Made by a program: the position numbers and the translations under genes. A stretch of 64,000 bases of DNA from Kosakonia sp. SMBL-WEM22. Lineage in GTDB: Bacteria; Pseudomonadota; Gammaproteobacteria; Enterobacterales; Enterobacteriaceae. Shown in pieces: positions 59,549 to 64,000 of the stretch (its first letter is position 1; each line of letters opens with the position of its first letter). The stretch lies in the NCBI RefSeq assembly GCF_014490785.1, contig NZ_CP051488.1:1922001-1986000 (forward strand), in the 5' to 3' direction. Below the pieces are notes generated by a model, which saw only the letters and a list, made by a program, of their open reading frames with translations, had not been told where the DNA came from and did not search any database.

Positions 59549-60502
59549 ATGTATACAAAGATTATTGGTACCGGCAGCTATCTGCCAGAACAGGTTCGAA
59601 CAAACGCCGATTTAGAAAAAATGGTCGATACCTCCGACGAGTGGATTGTCACGCGTACGGGCATTCGTGAGCGTCGTATTGCTGCGGCAAACGAGACTGT
59701 ATCGACTATGGGCTTTGAGGCCGCTAAACGCGCGCTTGAGATGGCCGGCATCGATAACGACCAGATTGGCTTAATTATTGTCGCGACCACCTCAGCGACC
59801 CACGCTTTCCCAAGCGCTGCCTGCCAGATCCAGAACATGCTGGGGATTAAAGGCTGCCCGGCGTTTGACGTTGCCGCAGCTTGTGCAGGCTTTACCTATG
59901 CCCTGAGCATTGCCGATCAATACATTAAATCCGGCGCAGTAAAACATGCGCTGGTGATCGGCTCCGATGCGCTGGCGCGCACGCTCGATCCAGAGGATCG
60001 CGGCACGATTATCCTCTTTGGTGACGCCGCAGGTGCTGCTGTACTGGGTGCTTCCGAAGAGCCGGGTATTATTTCCACGCATATGCATGCTGACGGGAGC
60101 TATGGCGAACTGCTGACGCTGCCGAATCTCGATCGCGTAAATCCGGAAAATCCCACCTATTTAACGATGGCGGGTAACGAAGTCTTTAAAGTTGCCGTCA
60201 CCGAACTAGCGCATATTGTTGACGAAACGCTGGCTGCCAACAACCTTGAGCGCAGCGAGCTGGACTGGCTGGTGCCGCACCAGGCGAACCTGCGTATTAT
60301 CAGCGCAACGGCAAAAAAACTCGGCATGTCGATGGACAATGTAGTGGTTACACTTGATCGTCATGGCAACACCTCTGCCGCGTCCGTGCCTTGCGCACTG
60401 GATGAAGCGGTGCGCGATGGACGCATCAAAGCGGGTCAGCTGATCCTGCTTGAAGCCTTTGGCGGCGGGTTCACCTGGGGCTCTGCGCTGGTACGTTTCT
60501 GA
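59549..60502 (+). CDS. fabH: 3-oxoacyl-ACP synthase III
   Basis: 317 residues, same length as E. coli FabH. Condenses acetyl-CoA with malonyl-ACP to start fatty acid synthesis. Catalytic C112 (DVAAACAGF), the His in VPHQANLRI and the Asn in HGNTSAAS are intact. Starts 6 nt after plsX, so it is translationally linked. Confidence 0.97.
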   Translation: MYTKIIGTGSYLPEQVRTNADLEKMVDTSDEWIVTRTGIRERRIAAANETVSTMGFEAAKRALEMAGIDNDQIGLIIVATTSATHAFPSAACQIQNMLGIKGCPAFDVAAACAGFTYALSIADQYIKSGAVKHALVIGSDALARTLDPEDRGTIILFGDAAGAAVLGASEEPGIISTHMHADGSYGELLTLPNLDRVNPENPTYLTMAGNEVFKVAVTELAHIVDETLAANNLERSELDWLVPHQANLRIISATAKKLGMSMDNVVVTLDRHGNTSAASVPCALDEAVRDGRIKAGQLILLEAFGGGFTWGSALVRF

Positions 60503-60518
60503 GTATAAGGACTAAAAA

Positions 60519-61448
60519 ATGACGCAATTCGCATTTGTGTTTCCGGGACAGGGCTCCCAGACAGTTGGCATGCTGGCCGATATGGCTGCAACCTGGCCGG
60601 TTATCGAAGAGACTTTCCAGGAGGCTTCAGCGGTGCTGGGCTACGATCTCTGGGCGCTGGTGCAGCAAGGCCCGGCTGAAGAGTTGAACAAAACCTGGCA
60701 GACACAGCCTGCGCTGTTGACGGCGTCCGTTGCGCTGTGGCGCGTGTGGCGGCAGCAGGGCGGTAAAGCGCCTGCGCTGATGGCGGGTCACAGCCTTGGC
60801 GAATATTCTGCGCTGGTCTGCGCGGGCGTAATCGCGTTTGCTGACGCGGTTCGTCTGGTTGAACTGCGCGGTAAGTTTATGCAGGATGCCGTTCCGGCGG
60901 GTACCGGTGCGATGTCCGCGATTATCGGTCTTGATGACGCGGCAATTGCAGAAGCGTGTGAAGCCTCTGCCGAAGGGCAGGTGGTATCACCGGTCAACTA
61001 TAACTCGCCGGGTCAGGTAGTGATTGCGGGTCATAAAGAAGCCGTTGAGCGCGCAGGCGCTGCCTGTAAAGTCGCTGGCGCAAAACGCGCGTTGCCGCTG
61101 CCGGTAAGCGTGCCTTCCCACTGCGCGTTGATGAAACCCGCAGCGGAGAAACTGGCAGCTGAGCTCAGCAACATTACCTTTAATGCGCCGCAGATTCCGG
61201 TGGTAAATAACGTCGACGTGGCGTGTGAAACTACACCGGAAGCGATTCGTGATGCGCTGGTACGCCAGCTCTACAGCCCGGTTCAATGGACCAAAAGCGT
61301 TGAGTTTATGGCGGCGCAGGGTATTGAGCACCTGTATGAAGTTGGCCCGGGTAAAGTCCTCACTGGCCTGACTAAACGTATTGTTGATACCCTGACAGCC
61401 TCGGCGTTGAATGAGCCGGCGGCCATGTCAGAGGCACTTGCGCAATAA
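60519..61448 (+). CDS. fabD: Malonyl-CoA:ACP transacylase
   Basis: 309 residues, same length as E. coli FabD. Moves malonyl from CoA to ACP. Nucleophile S92 in GHSLGEYS; the His in VPSHCALM completes the site. 16 nt after fabH; weak SD AAGGA. Confidence 0.97.
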   Translation: MTQFAFVFPGQGSQTVGMLADMAATWPVIEETFQEASAVLGYDLWALVQQGPAEELNKTWQTQPALLTASVALWRVWRQQGGKAPALMAGHSLGEYSALVCAGVIAFADAVRLVELRGKFMQDAVPAGTGAMSAIIGLDDAAIAEACEASAEGQVVSPVNYNSPGQVVIAGHKEAVERAGAACKVAGAKRALPLPVSVPSHCALMKPAAEKLAAELSNITFNAPQIPVVNNVDVACETTPEAIRDALVRQLYSPVQWTKSVEFMAAQGIEHLYEVGPGKVLTGLTKRIVDTLTASALNEPAAMSEALAQ

Positions 61449-61460
61449 AAGAGGAATACC

Positions 61461-62195
61461 ATGAGTTTTGAAGGAAAAATCGCGCTGGTTACCGGTGCAA
61501 GCCGCGGTATTGGTCGCGCAATCGCCGAAACCCTCGTAGCCCGCGGCGCGAAGGTGATCGGTACTGCGACCAGCGAAAGCGGCGCGCAGGCAATCAGCGA
61601 TTATCTGGGTTCGAACGGTAAAGGTCTGCAGTTGAATGTAACCGATCCTGCATCTATCGAATCTGTGCTGGAAAACATTCGTGCTGAGTTTGGCGAGGTC
61701 GATATCCTGGTGAACAACGCCGGCATCACTCGCGACAATCTGCTGATGCGCATGAAAGATGATGAATGGAACGATATTATCGAGACCAATCTTTCATCTG
61801 TTTTCCGTCTGTCAAAAGCGGTAATGCGAGCTATGATGAAAAAGCGTCATGGGCGTATTATCACTATCGGTTCTGTGGTTGGTACCATGGGAAATGCCGG
61901 TCAGGCCAACTACGCTGCGGCGAAAGCAGGTCTTATCGGTTTTAGTAAATCGCTGGCGCGAGAAGTTGCGTCCCGCGGTATTACGGTAAACGTTGTTGCT
62001 CCGGGTTTTATTGAAACGGACATGACGCGTGCGCTATCTGACGATCAGCGTGCGGGTATTCTGGCGCAAGTGCCTGCAGGCCGTCTCGGCGGTGCGCAGG
62101 AAATCGCCAGCGCGGTTGCATTTTTAGCCTCTGATGAGGCGGGTTACATCACTGGTGAAACCCTGCACGTCAATGGCGGAATGTATATGGTTTAA
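61461..62195 (+). CDS. fabG: 3-oxoacyl-ACP reductase
   Basis: 244 residues, same length as E. coli FabG. NADPH-dependent SDR: cofactor loop TGASRGIG (11-18), catalytic S138, Y151 and K155 (YAAAK). Preceded by GAGGA, 12 nt after fabD. Followed by a 154-bp gap with the separate acpP promoter. Confidence 0.97.
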
Positions 62196-62276
62196 CCACG
62201 ATGAAATTTATTTGCGTTATTGGGGTGAAAAGCCTCAAAATAGCGTAAAATCGTGGTACGAACTGCCGGGATTTAG

Positions 62277-62304
62277 TTGCAAATTTTTCAACATTTTATA
62301 CACT
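62277..62304 (+). promoter_or_regulatory. acpP promoter
   Basis: TTGCAA, 16-bp spacer, TACACT, in a stretch that looks the same as the E. coli acpP promoter. A small TCGC-GAAA-GCGA hairpin (62315-62326) lies in the leader. It allows the very high acpP expression independent of fabG. Confidence 0.7.
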
Positions 62305-62349
62305 ACGAAAACCATCGCGAAAGCGAGTTTTGATAGGAAATTTAAGAGT

Positions 62350-62586
62350 ATGAGCACTATCGAAGAACGCGTTAAGAAGATTATCGGCGAACAGCTGGGC
62401 GTTAAGCAGGAAGAAGTTACCAACAATGCTTCCTTCGTTGAGGACCTGGGCGCTGATTCTCTTGACACCGTTGAGCTGGTAATGGCTCTGGAAGAAGAGT
62501 TTGATACTGAGATTCCGGACGAAGAAGCTGAGAAGATCACTACCGTTCAGGCTGCCATTGATTACATCAACGGTCACCAGGCGTAA
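62350..62586 (+). CDS. acpP: Acyl carrier protein
   Basis: 78 residues, acidic four-helix protein identical or nearly so to E. coli AcpP. Phosphopantetheine attachment at S37 in [10 protein letters not shown]. The in-frame ATG at 62134 lies inside fabG and is not used. Followed by a terminator-like hairpin that would lower read-through into fabF. Confidence 0.98.
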
Positions 62587-62597
62587 GTGAACATCTC

Positions 62598-62624
62598 CAG
62601 GCGGTCATTCGACCGCCTGAGTTT
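62598..62624 (+). terminator. Terminator or attenuator between acpP and fabF
   Basis: CAGGCGGTC-attc-GACCGCCTG followed by AGTTTTAT, 11 nt after acpP. Confidence 0.75.
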
Positions 62625-62676
62625 TATCTAAGCAATCTCACGAATCTCTTTTTTTATCCCTCCCTGGAGGACAAAC

Positions 62677-63918
62677 GTGTCTAAGCGTCGTGTAGTTGTG
62701 ACCGGACTTGGCATGTTGTCTCCTGTCGGCAATACCGTAGAGTCTACCTGGAAAGCTCTCCTTGCCGGTCAGAGTGGCATCAGCCTAATCGACCATTTCG
62801 ATACTAGCGCCTATGCAACTAAATTTGCTGGCTTAGTAAAGGATTTTAATTGTGAAGAGTTCATTTCGCGCAAAGAGCAGCGCAAAATGGATGACTTCAT
62901 TCAATATGGAATTGTCGCTGGTATTCAGGCCATGCAGGATTCCGGCCTGGAAGTAACAGAAGAAAACGCCTCACGCATTGGCGCGGCGATTGGTTCTGGC
63001 ATTGGTGGTCTCGGCCTGATCGAAGAAAACCACAGCTCCCTCGTTAAGGGCGGGCCGCGTAAAATCAGCCCGTTCTTCGTTCCATCGACCATTGTGAATA
63101 TGGTGGCTGGCCATTTGACCATTATGTTTGGTCTGCAAGGCCCCAGCATTTCAATTGCTACAGCCTGTACTTCAGGCGTGCACAACATTGGTCACGCGGC
63201 GCGTATCATTGCTTATGGCGATGCAGACGCGATGCTGGCGGGTGGCGCGGAAAAAGCGAGTACGCCACTTGGCGTCGGTGGTTTTGGCGCAGCGCGCGCG
63301 CTCTCTACGCGTAACGACGATCCGCAGGCCGCGAGCCGTCCGTGGGATAAAGACCGTGATGGTTTTGTCCTCGGCGATGGCGCAGGCATTATCATGCTGG
63401 AAGAGTACGAACACGCGAAGAAACGTGGTGCGAAAATCTATGCTGAAATCATCGGTTTTGGCATGAGCAGCGATGCTTACCACATGACTTCTCCGCCGGA
63501 AAATGGCGCGGGTGCGGCGAAAGCGATGATTCATGCGCTTCGCGACGCGGGCATTGAACCGTCTCAGATTGGCTACGTAAACGCACACGGCACCTCTACG
63601 CCTGCTGGCGATAAAGCCGAAGCGCAGGCAGTGAAATCGGTATTCGGTGATGCGGCTTACAATGTAATGGTCAGCTCGACCAAATCGATGACCGGCCACC
63701 TGCTCGGTGCGGCGGGTGCAGTAGAATCAATCTACTCCATCCTGGCACTGCGCGATCAGGCTGTACCGCCAACCATCAATCTGGATAATCCGGATGAAGG
63801 TTGCGATCTTGATTTTGTGCCACACGAGGCACGTCAGGTCAGCGGTCTGGAGTACACCCTGTGTAACTCCTTCGGCTTCGGTGGTACCAACGGTTCGCTG
63901 ATCTTCAAAAAAGTGTGA
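62677..63918 (+). CDS. fabF: 3-oxoacyl-ACP synthase II
   Basis: 413 residues, same length as E. coli FabF. Elongates acyl-ACP and controls the temperature-dependent conversion of palmitoleate to cis-vaccenate. Catalytic C164 (TACTSGVHN), the His in VNAHGTSTPAGD and in MTGHLLGAAG are intact. Starts at GTG 62677 with a strong TGGAGG. Confidence 0.97.
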   Translation: MSKRRVVVTGLGMLSPVGNTVESTWKALLAGQSGISLIDHFDTSAYATKFAGLVKDFNCEEFISRKEQRKMDDFIQYGIVAGIQAMQDSGLEVTEENASRIGAAIGSGIGGLGLIEENHSSLVKGGPRKISPFFVPSTIVNMVAGHLTIMFGLQGPSISIATACTSGVHNIGHAARIIAYGDADAMLAGGAEKASTPLGVGGFGAARALSTRNDDPQAASRPWDKDRDGFVLGDGAGIIMLEEYEHAKKRGAKIYAEIIGFGMSSDAYHMTSPPENGAGAAKAMIHALRDAGIEPSQIGYVNAHGTSTPAGDKAEAQAVKSVFGDAAYNVMVSSTKSMTGHLLGAAGAVESIYSILALRDQAVPPTINLDNPDEGCDLDFVPHEARQVSGLEYTLCNSFGFGGTNGSLIFKKV

Positions 63919-63934
63919 TCAACCTGCCGTATAA

Positions 63935-63955
63935 AGGCCCGCTTGCGGGCCTTTT
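63935..63955 (+). terminator. Terminator of fabF
   Basis: AAGGCCCGC-tt-GCGGGCCTT running into TTTT (effective loop 4 nt), 17 nt after the stop. The last 45 bp of the window hold no recognisable feature; in E. coli pabC would follow. Confidence 0.85.
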
Positions 63956-64000
63956 CTATTCTGATTTATCCCCCTTGTCCTCGGCTTTTCATCCTGCCAA

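Noticed and set aside
62134..62349. N-terminal extension of acpP starting inside fabG
   Set aside because: The known ACP starts MSTIEERV at 62350, with its own promoter in the gap; the extension crosses promoter and leader.

Overview
The window is a chromosomal segment of a member of the Enterobacteriaceae. Gene order and protein sequences follow the 23-25 min region of E. coli almost gene for gene (serX-ghrA-ycdX-ycdY-ycdZ-ymdB-clsC-opgC/opgGH-yceK-msyB ... lpxL-trhO-yceI-yceJ-solA-bssS-dinI-pyrC-yceB-grxB-mdtH-rimJ-yceH-mviM-murJ-flgNMA-flgBCDEFGHIJKL ... rne-rluC ... yceF-yceD-rpmF-plsX-fabHDG-acpP-fabF). GC-rich codon use and accessory genes at four or five points fit the Kosakonia/Enterobacter/Phytobacter side of the family; the sequence alone does not fix the species.

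Layout. (1) 1-1600: two tRNA-Ser(GGA) genes on the minus strand, 865 bp apart. Each is followed by 183-bp repeat units that carry a 19-nt relic of the tRNA 3' end plus an intrinsic terminator, and then by three REP-type palindromes with a 64-bp period. (2) 1.7-12.9 kb: central metabolism (ghrA), a PHP phosphatase and TorD-type chaperone (ycdX, ycdY), ycdZ under apparent tandem CRP control, the ymdB-clsC cardiolipin pair, and the osmoregulated periplasmic glucan genes opgC / opgGH. (3) 13.0-23.1 kb: an accessory block between msyB and lpxL, where E. coli has mdtG. It holds a hoxX-type protein, an exported amidohydrolase, a LysR regulator and a ytcA-mdtN-mdtO-mdtP tripartite efflux set. (4) 23-36.9 kb: lipid A acylation (lpxL), tRNA hydroxylation (trhO), pyrimidine synthesis (pyrC), SOS (dinI), redox and multidrug genes, and the lipid II flippase murJ.

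(5) 36.9-48.5 kb: the flagellar cluster flgN-flgM-flgA (minus) and flgB-flgL (plus), complete, with sigma-28 promoters in front of flgM and flgK. (6) 48.6-50.9 kb: an accessory divergent MFS exporter / LysR pair sharing a 17-bp palindrome. (7) 50.9-57.5 kb: rne with its long conserved leader, rluC, an inserted exported alpha/beta hydrolase, and yceF. (8) 57.6-63.9 kb: yceD-rpmF-plsX-fabH-fabD-fabG-acpP-fabF, which couples ribosomal protein L32 to phospholipid and fatty acid synthesis; the window ends just after fabF.

Most of the window is ordinary core genome. The points most worth a second look are the tRNA-Ser repeat arrays, the orphan hoxX in its accessory block, the CRP-CRP-(-10)-ATG geometry at ycdZ that predicts a leaderless mRNA, a similar leaderless prediction at yceD, and several unexplained palindromes or hairpins in control regions (opgC/opgG, murJ leader, flgG-flgH, MFS/LysR).
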